Shown in pieces: positions 25,290 through 34,500 of a DNA stretch of 64,000 nt (the stretch's first letter is position 1; every line of letters begins with the position of its first letter). The notes beneath the pieces are model-generated. The model had not been told where the DNA came from and made no database searches. It saw nothing but the letters and a program-made list of their open reading frames with translations. This DNA comes from an uncultured Lachnospiraceae bacterium (lineage in GTDB: Bacteria; Bacillota; Clostridia; Lachnospirales; Lachnospiraceae), in the NCBI GenBank assembly GCA_944382125.1, contig CALWMV010000001.1, forward strand, positions 1 to 64,000. Direction: 5' to 3'. The translations under genes and the position numbers were made by a program.

Positions 25290-26716
25290 GATGCTGCCTC
25301 CTTTCCGGTCTCATTTTTCTTCATATCCTCGGCCTTCTTCTCGGCCTCTTTCTTTGCAGCCTCCTCGTGCTCCTTGCGCTGCTTTTCCTCAGCAGCCCTG
25401 ATTTTTCTCAGAGCAGCGACCTTTTTCCTTGCATACTTGAAGGTCTGGGTCAGAGGACGCCTTGCAGGACATACATAGGAGCAGGTTCCGCATTCCATGC
25501 ACTCCATGCCGCCGAGCTTCTCAAAGCCATCCATATCGTCTGCATTGGCAGCCTTAACCATCATGGGAGGTACAAGGTGCTCAGGGCAGGCAGCCACGCA
25601 GCGTCCGCATCTGATGCAGGCTGTGGTGGGGTTCTCTGCCACATCATCATGGATGAAGGCGCAGAGAGCTGATGAAGGCTTGGTCACGGGGCAGTCCAGC
25701 TCATAAAGGGCCTGTCCCATCATGGGACCGCCGCAGATGAACTTCTTTGCGTCCCTCTTGAGTCCTCCGCAGGCCTCAAGTATCTGCTTATAGCTTGAGC
25801 CGAGCCTTACCCTGAAATTGCCGGGTGCAGCCACTGCATCTCCGGTCACTGTGATGACCTTCTCGGTAAGAGGTTTACCCTCTGCCACCGCCTCATATAC
25901 TGCGATGAGGGTAGCCAAGTTATGGACTATGCAGCCCGCATCCGCAGGAAGCATGGAGGAATTGATGTACCTTCCGGTAACGGCATTGATGAGCTGACGC
26001 TCGCCGCCCTCAGGGTACTTTGTCTTTAGCTCCATGACCTTTATGCGGCTCTCGTTCTTTACAAGCTCCTTCATGTGCTTTATGGCCTCGGGCTTATTGT
26101 CCTCTATGGCTATGATGCCCTGGGCATGAGGGAAGAGCCTGAGGCAGACCTTTATGCCTCCGACCACCTTTTCTCCGCACTCCAGCATGAGCCTGTAATC
26201 GCTGGTAAGATAAGGCTCACACTCTGATCCGTTTGCTATGAAATAATCTATGGCATCGTCATTCTTGGGCATGAGCTTTACAGACGTGGGGAAGCCTGCT
26301 CCACCAAGTCCTACTATGCCTGATGCCTTTACCAGATCCCTGATCTCGTCCTTTGACAGGGAATCTATGTCTCTCTTCTGTCCGCTGCCCTCCACAGGCT
26401 CAAATCTTCCGTCAGAATCCACGACCACTGACATGACCGGGAAGCCGCTCACCTGCATCCTGGGCTCTATAGCTTTTACTGTACCTGAAACCGAACTCAG
26501 GACATTTGCAGATATGAATCCTCCGGCCTCTGCTATGACCTGGCCGGCAAGGACCGTATCTCCCACCTGTACGCAGGGCTTTGCAGGAGCGCCTATGTGC
26601 TGTGATAACGGGAACACATATTCGCCGTCAAAGCTCAGTGCCTTGATGGCACAGTTCTCGCTTAATGCTTTACCCTCGTAAGGATGGGCACCGCCTTTAA
26701 ATGTTCCAAGGCTCAT
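25280..26716 (-). CDS. rnfC: Rnf complex subunit C
   Basis: RnfC is the NADH-site subunit, with an N-terminal region, a Rossmann-like NADH/FMN domain and two 4Fe-4S clusters. The 478-residue protein shows the glycine-rich segment GLGGAGFPTSVKL (about 136-148) and the two cluster motifs CIRCGRCVAACP and CMECGTCSYVCP (about 370-420). A charged Lys/Glu tail of about 50 residues (AAEEKQRKEHEEAAKKEAEK) follows the clusters and probably forms a coiled coil. It is the first gene of the operon. AGGAGGGG lies upstream of the start. Confidence 0.96.
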   Translation of the reverse strand: MSLGTFKGGAHPYEGKALSENCAIKALSFDGEYVFPLSQHIGAPAKPCVQVGDTVLAGQVIAEAGGFISANVLSSVSGTVKAIEPRMQVSGFPVMSVVVDSDGRFEPVEGSGQKRDIDSLSKDEIRDLVKASGIVGLGGAGFPTSVKLMPKNDDAIDYFIANGSECEPYLTSDYRLMLECGEKVVGGIKVCLRLFPHAQGIIAIEDNKPEAIKHMKELVKNESRIKVMELKTKYPEGGERQLINAVTGRYINSSMLPADAGCIVHNLATLIAVYEAVAEGKPLTEKVITVTGDAVAAPGNFRVRLGSSYKQILEACGGLKRDAKKFICGGPMMGQALYELDCPVTKPSSALCAFIHDDVAENPTTACIRCGRCVAACPEHLVPPMMVKAANADDMDGFEKLGGMECMECGTCSYVCPARRPLTQTFKYARKKVAALRKIRAAEEKQRKEHEEAAKKEAEKKAEDMKKNETGKEAASWR

Positions 26717-26870
26717 ATACTGACCCCTCCTGTTGCTATGATTATTGATGTGTATCCTAAGGATTATAACATAATAAAAAACCTTGCTTGGTTTTTATTC
26801 TTATACAATATATACAAATTTTGAATTTTTTTAAAGCTGTTTTTTGTTAGTTATTTTTTTGTCAAAAAAT

Positions 26871-26898
26871 GAGGCCTTTTCCTTTATTTTCGGGCCTC
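26871..26898 (-). terminator. Hairpin with T run in the rnf-deoD intergenic region
   Basis: GAGGCC (26871-26876) pairs with GGCCTC (26893-26898) and on the minus strand is followed by ATTTTTTGAC. No minus-strand gene ends here, so it either stops antisense transcription from the deoD side or lies in an rnf leader. The surrounding 345 bp are very AT-rich and hold no gene. Confidence 0.4.
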
Positions 26899-26929
26899 TC
26901 CGGGGCATGACCCATTTCCATTAAATCCA

Positions 26930-26958
26930 TTGACTAAGGGCTTTATTTTTTGTAAAAT
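26930..26958 (+). promoter_or_regulatory. Promoter of deoD
   Basis: TTGACT (26930-26935) and TAAAAT (26953-26958) are separated by 17 bp. The leader to the deoD start is about 95 bases. Confidence 0.7.
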
Positions 26959-26971
26959 ATAACCATAAATT

Positions 26972-27017
26972 ACGGGTTCGTTGTATTGTTTTAGTTTAAA
27001 AGCTACAACGGAGCCGT
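26972..27017 (+). promoter_or_regulatory. Long stem-loop in the deoD leader
   Basis: ACGG (26972-26975) pairs with CCGT (27014-27017), and TTCGTTGTA (26977-26985) pairs with TACAACGGA (27004-27012), with one internal mismatch and an 18-base loop. No T run follows, so it is not a terminator. It does not match the purine riboswitch consensus. Confidence 0.45.
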
Positions 27018-27061
27018 GATATTTTGATATGATGCATTTACATACAAAGGAGGATACAGAT

Positions 27062-27799
27062 ATGAGCATGCATATAGACGCAAGACCCGGGGAGATAGCA
27101 AAGACAGTCGTAGTCGGAGGAGACCCCGCCAGGATAAAGCATATAGCAGAGACCTATCTTGAGGGTGCAAAGCTGGTCAATGAAAAGAGGGCTGCCCTCT
27201 GCTATACCGGCACCTATAAGGGCCAGCCCCTGTCCGTCATGGCAGTGGGCATGGGCATCCCTTCCATGATGATATATGCCACCGAGCTTTATGATGAGTA
27301 CGGCTGTGACGCCATCATCCGTGTCGGCACCTCGGGAAGCTATCTGCCCGATATGGAGCTTTATGACATAGTGCTCTCCCAGGCAGCCTGCCATACCTCA
27401 GGCATCAATGACCATCTCTTCAACGGCACCTTCTGCCCCATCGGAGATTTCGGACTGCTCTGCACGGCTGACCGCCTTGCAAAGGAGCAGGGCATAAAGA
27501 CCTATGTGGGCAACACCGTCTGCAACGACAGGATATACAGGGGCCCCGAGACCTACAAGTCCGCAGCCTGGGCAAAATACGGCATACTATGCTCCGAGAT
27601 GGAGGGCGCAGGACTCTATACAGTGGCTGCTCAGTTCCATAAGAAGGCCCTGATGATAGTTTCCATAAGCACAAAGATCATCCTAGATGAGGACGGCACG
27701 GAGCACTTTGTGGACCTTCCGGAAAATCCCGGACATTCCATGGATGATGCCATAAGGCTTGCCCTCGATACCGCCGCCGAATTTGCAGCATCAAAATGA
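27062..27799 (+). CDS. deoD: Purine nucleoside phosphorylase, DeoD type
   Basis: The 245-residue enzyme cleaves purine (deoxy)nucleosides with phosphate to the base and (deoxy)ribose 1-phosphate. Hexameric DeoD features are GGDPARIKHIAETYL (about 20-34), the phosphate and ribose site around VGMGIPSM, RVGTSGSY (about 89-96), and the base-binding SEMEGAGLY (about 180-188). The start at 27062 follows AAAGGAGG (27046-27053) at 8 nt; an in-frame upstream ATG lies before this site. It is followed after 17 bp by a transporter gene and is probably cotranscribed with it for nucleoside salvage. Confidence 0.95.
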   Translation: MSMHIDARPGEIAKTVVVGGDPARIKHIAETYLEGAKLVNEKRAALCYTGTYKGQPLSVMAVGMGIPSMMIYATELYDEYGCDAIIRVGTSGSYLPDMELYDIVLSQAACHTSGINDHLFNGTFCPIGDFGLLCTADRLAKEQGIKTYVGNTVCNDRIYRGPETYKSAAWAKYGILCSEMEGAGLYTVAAQFHKKALMIVSISTKIILDEDGTEHFVDLPENPGHSMDDAIRLALDTAAEFAASK

Positions 27800-27816
27800 T
27801 CCGGAGGTAGTTTCGT

Positions 27817-29031
27817 TTGAGTTCTTTATCTTATACCAATAAAAAAAGACTGGTCATAGCCACGGCCTTTACCTTCGTGTTCATGGCCGGCTATGCCCTG
27901 TCCATGGGCATGCTGGGCACCCTGCTGCCCAGGATCATAGAATATTTCGGCCTGAGCGTCAGCGCAGCCTCTACCATCAACATATCCAATGAGATCGGCA
28001 ACACCTCAGCCATGCTGTTCGCCCTGTTTGTGGTGGACAGACTTGACAAGAACCGTTTTCTCGGACTGATGGGACTTTTCTTCGGAGCCTCCCTGCTGCT
28101 TTCCGGCATCTCACCGGTATTTGCCCTGCTCCTTTTAGTCAGGGTAGCCATAGGCTTTACCGGAGGCCTGCTTGACAATATCTGTGCCACCTATGTGTCG
28201 GACCTTTACGGAGAGCGCAGGGCCCGTTTCGTTTCGATCCTGCATACGCTTTTTGCCATCGGCAACATGGCCGGCCCCCAGTTTGCCTCCCTGTGCTACA
28301 GTCTCGGAGGCTGGCGTCTCAGCTTCATAGTAAGCGGCATCGTCATACTGATAGCCGCTGTCCTTTTCATAATGCTCATGAAGCTCATAGGGAAGCCTGA
28401 GACTGCGGTGAGCCTTGACAGCAAAAAGACCAAAGACATACCCTACGGAAAGATCGTGAAGAGGAAGAACCTTTGGTGGCTTTCCATAGCCAGCATGATG
28501 CTGGCGGGAGAGACCTACCTCACCGTAGGACTGCCTACATATCTCGACAGACTGGATCCCGGCATATTTACCACTGCAAGCTGTGCAGCTATCATGACAG
28601 CCTATTCCTTCGGGATGCTCATAAGCCGTACCGGCCTTGCCGCCCTTTCGGAAAAGCTTTCTGCTGCCACCTATGTAAGATGGGCCTCGCTCCTTGCGTG
28701 CATCGTGTTCATCGTCATGCTCCTCTCCGGGACCAACTATGTGGTCTGGATCACCGGCATGTTCCTTTTCGGAGTCATAAGCGGCGCCAGCTATACTGCA
28801 AGGTTCGTCCTGTCCTGTCAGGAATTCCCCCTGTTCAGCTCGACAGCCTCGGCCTTTACCGGCGTATTTGCCGCCCTCGGCAACATCATGTTCAATGCGG
28901 TGGTGGGACTTATGGCGGATGCAGGCTTCTATACTGAAGCCATGTATGTAATTGCAGCTGCCCTGCTGATAGCCTTCATCATCTTCACCTTCCTCTATAA
29001 GGCTCCCGCAGCCGAACACGGGGAAGCATAA
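27817..29031 (+). CDS. MFS transporter, possibly for nucleosides
   Basis: The 404-residue protein has twelve predicted membrane helices and the major facilitator layout. The loop between helices 2 and 3 is VVDRLDKNRF, a weak version of the family's D-R-x-G-R motif, and RVAIGFTGGLLDNI lies in helix 4. The start is TTG at 27817, with GGAGG 10 bp upstream and no better ATG. It follows deoD by 17 bp. A role in nucleoside or base uptake is inferred only from this linkage; sugar or drug transport cannot be excluded. Confidence 0.8.
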   Translation: MSSLSYTNKKRLVIATAFTFVFMAGYALSMGMLGTLLPRIIEYFGLSVSAASTINISNEIGNTSAMLFALFVVDRLDKNRFLGLMGLFFGASLLLSGISPVFALLLLVRVAIGFTGGLLDNICATYVSDLYGERRARFVSILHTLFAIGNMAGPQFASLCYSLGGWRLSFIVSGIVILIAAVLFIMLMKLIGKPETAVSLDSKKTKDIPYGKIVKRKNLWWLSIASMMLAGETYLTVGLPTYLDRLDPGIFTTASCAAIMTAYSFGMLISRTGLAALSEKLSAATYVRWASLLACIVFIVMLLSGTNYVVWITGMFLFGVISGASYTARFVLSCQEFPLFSSTASAFTGVFAALGNIMFNAVVGLMADAGFYTEAMYVIAAALLIAFIIFTFLYKAPAAEHGEA

Positions 29032-29052
29032 ACGTTATTTATCAGTTCAGCT

Positions 29053-29094
29053 AAAAGAGCTCTGAGGCCTATGTCAGGCTTCAGGGCTCTTTGA
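29053..29094 (+). terminator. Terminator of the deoD-transporter operon
   Basis: AAAGAGC pairs with GCTCTTT over an inner partly paired stem (TCTGAGGCC / GGCTTCAGG). It lies 20 bp after the stop codon. Confidence 0.75.
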
Positions 29095-29193
29095 TATCAT
29101 TCAGATCGATCTGATATGTATGCCTGTAAGACTTTCGTCCCCGGACACCGCAAAGGGGGGCAGTCCGGGGCCGGAAGTATCTGCAGATATTAT

Positions 29194-29877
29194 TTAACTC
29201 TGATCTCTGACCAGCGTTTTAATGTCCTCAGGCTTTTCAGCCAGGGCCTCGGCTCCATTTTTAAGAAGCTCTTCCCTGTTCCTGAAGCCCCAGAGCACGC
29301 CTACGGTATACATGCCTGCGGCTCTGCCGGTCTTCATGTCCGTATCGCTGTCTCCGAGATACATGCACTCCGAAGGCTCAAGGCCGAAGGCTGCCGCTAT
29401 CCGAAGGGCTCCGTCGGGAGCCGGCTTTCTGGGCACTTCCTCCGTCTGTCCCTGCACCATGTCTATAAGCTTATCTCCAAAGAGGCTCCTTACCACCTCC
29501 CTGGTCTGGGCATCGGGCTTATTTGAAAGGACCGCGGTCCTTATGCCCTCGGCCTGAAGTTCTGAAAGAAGCTCCGGTATGCCGGGGAAGGGCTTTACCT
29601 CGTACATGCAGTATTTTGAAAACTCCTCCATGTAGCTCCTGTAAAAATGCTCCAGATTGGCCTCATCCAGAGGATCCAGGCTGCAGCTTATGTTTTTTGT
29701 ATCCTTCAGGTATCTGCGGACAAGCTCCTTTGCTCCGTCTCCCGCATAATAGCGGAAGTTCTCCCTCGGAAGCTCGGAAAGTCCCTCTTTCCTTAAGGAA
29801 CTGTTGGCCGAGTAGGCTATGGATGTAAGAGAATCCGAAAGCGTACCATCCAGATCAAATATCAGTGCTTTTATCAT
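29194..29877 (-). CDS. HAD-family phosphatase, phosphoglycolate phosphatase-like
   Basis: The 227-residue HAD hydrolase has motif I DLDGTLSDS (8-16; Asp8 nucleophile and Asp10), motif II VLSNKPD (about 116-122), motif III Lys in PRKPAPDG and motif IV GDSDTDMKTG (about 174-183). The helical cap after motif I is of the Gph/PgmB type. Likely substrates are small phosphate esters such as 2-phosphoglycolate or sugar phosphates. It overlaps the trkH stop by one base, so it is the third gene of the trkA-trkH operon; no functional tie to potassium uptake is evident. Confidence 0.88.
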   Translation of the reverse strand: MIKALIFDLDGTLSDSLTSIAYSANSSLRKEGLSELPRENFRYYAGDGAKELVRRYLKDTKNISCSLDPLDEANLEHFYRSYMEEFSKYCMYEVKPFPGIPELLSELQAEGIRTAVLSNKPDAQTREVVRSLFGDKLIDMVQGQTEEVPRKPAPDGALRIAAAFGLEPSECMYLGDSDTDMKTGRAAGMYTVGVLWGFRNREELLKNGAEALAEKPEDIKTLVRDQS

Positions 29878-31319
29878 CAGAATCTTCTCCAGGTATTTTT
29901 AGTAAAGAGCAGCATGATGGGGAATATCTCCAGTCTGCCTATGAGCATGTCCAGACTCAGCACCCATTTGCTTAGATCCGACAGCTCGGAAAAGTTGCCC
30001 ATGGTACCCACCACGCCGAAGCCGGGGCCTATGTTGTTATAGGTCGATGCCACTGAAGTAAATGTGGTCAGCCAGTCAAAGCCGTCCAGGGATACTATCA
30101 GCACCGAGGCTGTAAATATCACAAAGTAGATGAAGAGATATGCGCCGGTGTTGCGGAGCACATTTTCATCCATGGCCTTGCCGTCCATATGTACCTTCTT
30201 TATTATATTCGGATGGAGCGCAACTGCAAGCTCTCTTTTATAGGCCTTGGCCATAATGAGCAGCCTTGACACCTTGATTCCGCCTCCCGTGGAGCCTGAG
30301 CAGGCTCCTATGAACATGAGCAGTATCAGTATGCCCTGGGAAAGGTTGGGCCAGAGGTTGCAGTCCGTGGTGGCATAGCCCGTGGTAGTGATTATGGAGC
30401 TTACGTGAAAGGCCGCATCCTTTACGGCCATGGCGCCGGAAGCATAGAGCCCGGCCCTGATCAGATCCACGCTTATTAAGGCTATGGCAGCAAAGATGAT
30501 GATAAAATACCACCTTACCTCCTCCATGGCTATGGCCAGACCCAGCTTCCTTATGGTAAGGAAATAATAAAAGCTGAAGTTGACTCCGAAGGCAGCCATG
30601 CCCACGGTTATGACTATCTGCTGGGCCACTGTGTAGGTGGCACAGCCCGTATTGAGCACGGAAAAGCCTCCCGTTCCTGCCGCTCCGAAGCTTATGCATA
30701 TCGCATCAAATACCGGCATCCGAAGTGCAACAAGGGTGATGATAAGTCCCGCAGTCATAACGGTATATATCTTATAAAGTATGGCTGCAGAATCCTGGGC
30801 CCTGGGCACTATCTTCGATATGGAAGGTCCCGGGCTCTCCGCCCTCATTATGTTCATCTGGGTGCCGCCTGAAAACGGCACTATGGCCAGCATGAATACC
30901 AGTATGCCCATGCCGCCTATCCAGTGCATGAAGCTCCTCCACATAAGTATGCTCTTCGGAAGCTCCTCCACAGCGGGAAATATGCTGGATCCCGTAGTGG
31001 TATAGCCTGAGACCGTCTCGAATACCGCATCCGCAAGGCTTGTGGTGGAGCCGCTGAAGAGGAAGGGCAGCATGCCGGTGAAAGCCAGGGCTATCCAGGT
31101 CAGGGCTGTTGCCACATAGCCCTCCCTTGAGAACAGGAAGCCGCTGTCGGGCCTCTTTCTTGTGAAGGCCAGGGCTATCAGGAAGCATATGATCGCCGTC
31201 CATAAAAACGGCATCAGGCTCTCCCCGTATACCAATGCGCACAGTGCCGGTACGGCCATTAGCACTCCCTCGATGGCAAGGGCAAGGCCTATGATATAAA
31301 TAACTATCGCTGTTTCCAT
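29877..31319 (-). CDS. trkH: Potassium uptake protein TrkH
   Basis: The 480-residue membrane protein is the K+-translocating subunit of a Trk/Ktr system. Four pore-loop repeats typical of the family are visible, among them TVSGYTTTGSS (about 103-113) and SFGAAGTGGFSVLNTG (about 210-225). The third and fourth repeats contain TTTGYATTDC and ASTYNNIGPGFG, with the selectivity-filter Gly in each. The membrane segment FMHWIGGMGI (about 130-139) is conserved. The gene starts 12 bp after trkA and is cotranscribed with it. Confidence 0.95.
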   Translation of the reverse strand: METAIVIYIIGLALAIEGVLMAVPALCALVYGESLMPFLWTAIICFLIALAFTRKRPDSGFLFSREGYVATALTWIALAFTGMLPFLFSGSTTSLADAVFETVSGYTTTGSSIFPAVEELPKSILMWRSFMHWIGGMGILVFMLAIVPFSGGTQMNIMRAESPGPSISKIVPRAQDSAAILYKIYTVMTAGLIITLVALRMPVFDAICISFGAAGTGGFSVLNTGCATYTVAQQIVITVGMAAFGVNFSFYYFLTIRKLGLAIAMEEVRWYFIIIFAAIALISVDLIRAGLYASGAMAVKDAAFHVSSIITTTGYATTDCNLWPNLSQGILILLMFIGACSGSTGGGIKVSRLLIMAKAYKRELAVALHPNIIKKVHMDGKAMDENVLRNTGAYLFIYFVIFTASVLIVSLDGFDWLTTFTSVASTYNNIGPGFGVVGTMGNFSELSDLSKWVLSLDMLIGRLEIFPIMLLFTKNTWRRF

Positions 31320-31331
31320 ATCCCGTGCCCC

Positions 31332-32696
31332 TTATGCAAGTATCTCGTGAAGGGAGGAAATGCCGCTGTGGGTAGTTACCACTATGACGGAATCTCCCTT
31401 CCTTATGACATTTTTTCCTGAGGGGATGATGAAGCTGTCTCCTCTGATTATGCAGGCTATAAGCACATTGTCCTTGAGCCTGCTGCCCAGTTCCATGAGC
31501 GGGATGTCCGTAAGCTCCGGATCATCATTGGCTATCAGTTCCAGGATCTCAAGCCTGTTGTCCAGATAGCGGTAAAGGGTCTCCACGTGACCTCCAAGGC
31601 CCATGGACTGGGCCCTGACATACTGGGCTATGCTGTCGGCGCAGATAAGCTTCGGAAATACCGCCGAATCTATGTGGAGCTCATCCATGACATCATTGAG
31701 ATCCGTCCTGTTTATCTTGGTGATGACCTTGGCCTCTGATACATTCTTAGCATAGGTGGCGCTGATGATATTTTCTTCATCAATGCCTGTAAGGGGGACG
31801 AAGGCATCCACGTACTTGAGCCCCTGCTTAAGGAGGAAACTCTTGTCCGTACCATCACCATGGATGATCTCAGCCTCCGGAAAGGCCTCGGAAAGCATAC
31901 CGCACCTTCCTTCATTTATCTCTATCAGCCTTACCTGCCTCCTGCTCTTAAGGAGCATGTCCGTAAGATAATAGGCTATGGTGCCGCCTCCTGTTATGAG
32001 GCAGGACTTTGCGGATTCACTTCTTAAGCCCAGGGTCTGAAGGAACATCTTCATCTGGGACATGGAGGCCACCACCGAGATCTCATCTCCATCGTTTAAG
32101 ACGAAGCTTCCCGAAGGGATAGTCACCTCTCCGTTCCTCTCCACGGCGCAGACCAGTATGTTGTAATCCGTCTCCGAGCCGATCTCCTGAAGGCTCTTGC
32201 CCTCTATGCTCTGACCGGCCGTCACTGACATGGTAAATATGGCCGCCCTCTCCTCTGCAAAGGTGTCTATACGGCTGAGGGCCGGAAACTGAAGCAGCTT
32301 ATATATCTCTGCTGCTGCCGCAAGCTCGGGATTTATGATCTTGGAAAGTCCCAGCTTGGATTTAAGGAAATCCGTCTCCTTTGAATAGAGTGGATTCCTG
32401 ACCCTGGCTATGGTCTTGAGTCTCTCCGACACGCTTCCTGCCACGAGGCAGGCCAAAAGGTTGAGCTCATCCGAATGGCTCACTGCTATGAATATATCTG
32501 CCGTATCTATGCCTGCATCCCTGAGAGTATTGATATCCGCACCGTTTCCGGGTACGGGAAATATGTCTATGGCCTCCGAAACACTGGCAAGGGCCTTTTC
32601 ATTGGTATCCACCACGGATACATTGTGCCCGTCATTGACCAGGGTCCTGGCCAGCTCCGTTCCGACCTTTCCGCAGCCGACTATAAGAGCGTTCAT
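31332..32696 (-). CDS. trkA: Trk system potassium uptake protein TrkA
   Basis: TrkA is the cytoplasmic gating subunit for TrkH. The 454-residue protein is a tandem duplication of RCK units: an N-terminal Rossmann domain (MNALIVGCGKVGTELA, NAD-binding glycines), a TrkA-C domain around SFVLNDGDEISVVAS, a second Rossmann domain (CLITGGGTIAYYLTDML) and a second TrkA-C domain ending KGDSVIVVTTH. The start at 32696 was chosen because GGAGG lies 5 nt upstream and the family begins at this methionine. It is the first gene of trkA-trkH-HAD. Confidence 0.95.
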   Translation of the reverse strand: MNALIVGCGKVGTELARTLVNDGHNVSVVDTNEKALASVSEAIDIFPVPGNGADINTLRDAGIDTADIFIAVSHSDELNLLACLVAGSVSERLKTIARVRNPLYSKETDFLKSKLGLSKIINPELAAAAEIYKLLQFPALSRIDTFAEERAAIFTMSVTAGQSIEGKSLQEIGSETDYNILVCAVERNGEVTIPSGSFVLNDGDEISVVASMSQMKMFLQTLGLRSESAKSCLITGGGTIAYYLTDMLLKSRRQVRLIEINEGRCGMLSEAFPEAEIIHGDGTDKSFLLKQGLKYVDAFVPLTGIDEENIISATYAKNVSEAKVITKINRTDLNDVMDELHIDSAVFPKLICADSIAQYVRAQSMGLGGHVETLYRYLDNRLEILELIANDDPELTDIPLMELGSRLKDNVLIACIIRGDSFIIPSGKNVIRKGDSVIVVTTHSGISSLHEILA

Positions 32697-32790
32697 ATCT
32701 ACCTCCGCATACTTATCGGCCTGCACAGTTCCTTATCCGGATCCGGCAGGCCGAAATCTTTATACAATCTTAATACGGAGAATATAACAC

Positions 32791-32820
32791 AAAGCAGGGG
32801 CTTATAAAACCCCTGCTTTC
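32791..32820. terminator. Terminator-like hairpin between trkA and the lipoprotein gene
   Basis: AAAGCAGGGG pairs with CCCCTGCTTT around a 9-base loop, 20 bp after the stop of the lipoprotein gene on the minus strand. The T run is weak, so termination efficiency is uncertain. Confidence 0.65.
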
Positions 32821-32841
32821 AAAAAAATTTTTCTGCTTTTG

Positions 32842-34500
32842 TCAGCCTGCAAATACGAGTCCCTCAAAGCAGTCTTCTATATCCGTGCCGTCTATGGTAT
32901 GGGGCCAGCTTTCACCGTTCACTTCTATCCTTACAGCCTCGCCGCTTGCGGTAAGCTCTGCAATGATATAGCTTGATTCGTCAGTGGATACTGCCCTTAG
33001 CTCTGTACCCGCAGGTATGGTGCTTTCCTCTCCCTTTCCCGACTCTGATATGCATTTGATGTCCTTCTTTGCGGTAAGTATAAGCCCGTCTATGATGAAA
33101 TCATCCTGCAGGGCCTCGGGAAGTCCGTTTCCTGCCACACAGTGCCTTCTTCTTTCAGGCACCGTAGAGATCAGGCTTCCTCTGGTCTCAAGATAGAAGC
33201 TCTCTGCGCTTACGGGCACATTGTTATAAAAGGCTTCATAATACTCCGTCGGGTCCGCTCCGTCTCCCGCCATAAGCGTATCAAGATCTACCATGGTAAG
33301 ATAGTGCCAATCATTGTCTGACTTGCAGTCCCCATAGAAGACATAGCCTCCTTCAGGTTTTTTCAGGATATAGGCCTTATCCATGCCATAACCGCAGATC
33401 CCGTTTACCGATGAGGTCTCTTCCCCATCCATAACATAAAAGGTATAGGTAGACTGGCTCTGATCCTCCTGGGCCTGGAAGCTGAGCCCTATAGTCTCTG
33501 CTTCATTGTCACCGTCCACATCCAGCATCAGTTCATCATAGGCCTCCAGTTCCCACACGCTCTGCTCTTTGGCAGGGAGAAAGGCCTCGTTAAACCCGAT
33601 ACTTTCCTCGGTATATGGCACCTCTATGGTCACTTCCCCAAGAGCATAGGGGCCGATCTCATAGGGATCAAAATATACCTCCATTCCGGAAGGCCCAAGG
33701 GCAAAGTTAAAGTCCGCAGCGCTTCCTACATACTCCTTCCAGTCTTCAAAGAGCATGTCCATAGCCCCATACTCCTCTTCAAGCCTGGCTGTGATGTATG
33801 CTGAAAGAGCCTCTTTATCTGATATGACATCAGAAAGCCTGAGCTCCTCTCCGGTCTTTGAATCAAAGCTTACTCCTATTACTCCGCTGTTGCCATGGGC
33901 TCCTCCGGTATAGGAATAGACACTTTTCGCAAATGAAAATACGCGCTCATCCGCTCTGAGTATCTTCACTTCCGAGCTGCTTTGATAGCCGTAAAAATCT
34001 TCTGTCTCTTCAGCAGCAGCTCTGGCTGTTTCAAGCAGGAATGCCTGCTCTTCGGCAGCAGCTGCCCTCTTCTCCTCATTATAGGCTGAGAGAGCAGCAT
34101 TAAGCTCTGTATACTGCTCTTCATCGTCATGTATGCCAACTCGGCAGTACTCGGTCTGGGCAAGAAGCTTTCCTGAGATATCATCATAATCTGACAGATA
34201 CTCTTTTTCAACAAAGGGATAAACAGTCAGATCTTCCGATGTTTCCGTCCCTTCTGAGGCTTCCGGAGCCTTTGCTGCATCTGTTGCTTCCGATGTCTCA
34301 TCTCCTTTGGAGCTCCCGTCTTCTGCCCCGGTCTCTACTTCCTGCTTACCGGTTTCTTTTTCAGAAGCTATAGTTTCTTCCGCCGCGGAATCTCCCGTAT
34401 TATCCTCAGCCCCGCAGCCTCCCAGCAGAGCTCCCGCCAGCGCCGTTGCTGCAATAAGGGCAGCAATGCGTACTGCTGCCCTTCCTCTCTTTATCATCAT
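32842..34500 (-). CDS. Lipoprotein with DUF3298/RsiV-type domain
   Basis: The 552-residue protein has a lipoprotein signal peptide with the lipobox LLGGC (Cys29). It is followed by a Glu/Thr/Ser/Ala-rich low-complexity linker (about 30-95) and a PdaC/DUF4163-DUF3298-like domain (VYSYTGGAHGNSGVIGVSFD near 195-214). A C-terminal half includes a DVDGDNEAETI calcium-type turn (about 324-334) and a last small beta domain. It should be anchored outside the cytoplasmic membrane. Function is unknown; related domains occur in anti-sigma factors and peptidoglycan-associated proteins. Its ATG overlaps the trxA stop by one base, so expression is linked to thioredoxin. Confidence 0.7.
   Translation of the reverse strand: MMIKRGRAAVRIAALIAATALAGALLGGCGAEDNTGDSAAEETIASEKETGKQEVETGAEDGSSKGDETSEATDAAKAPEASEGTETSEDLTVYPFVEKEYLSDYDDISGKLLAQTEYCRVGIHDDEEQYTELNAALSAYNEEKRAAAAEEQAFLLETARAAAEETEDFYGYQSSSEVKILRADERVFSFAKSVYSYTGGAHGNSGVIGVSFDSKTGEELRLSDVISDKEALSAYITARLEEEYGAMDMLFEDWKEYVGSAADFNFALGPSGMEVYFDPYEIGPYALGEVTIEVPYTEESIGFNEAFLPAKEQSVWELEAYDELMLDVDGDNEAETIGLSFQAQEDQSQSTYTFYVMDGEETSSVNGICGYGMDKAYILKKPEGGYVFYGDCKSDNDWHYLTMVDLDTLMAGDGADPTEYYEAFYNNVPVSAESFYLETRGSLISTVPERRRHCVAGNGLPEALQDDFIIDGLILTAKKDIKCISESGKGEESTIPAGTELRAVSTDESSYIIAELTASGEAVRIEVNGESWPHTIDGTDIEDCFEGLVFAG

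Noticed and set aside
26959..27061. Purine riboswitch before deoD
   Set aside because: The leader has a strong stem but none of the conserved loop and junction bases of the purine aptamer.
28135..29019. A 294-codon minus-strand frame opposite the MFS transporter gene
   Set aside because: It is His/Gly/Glu-rich in the way a shadow of a membrane-protein gene is, and has no start signal.
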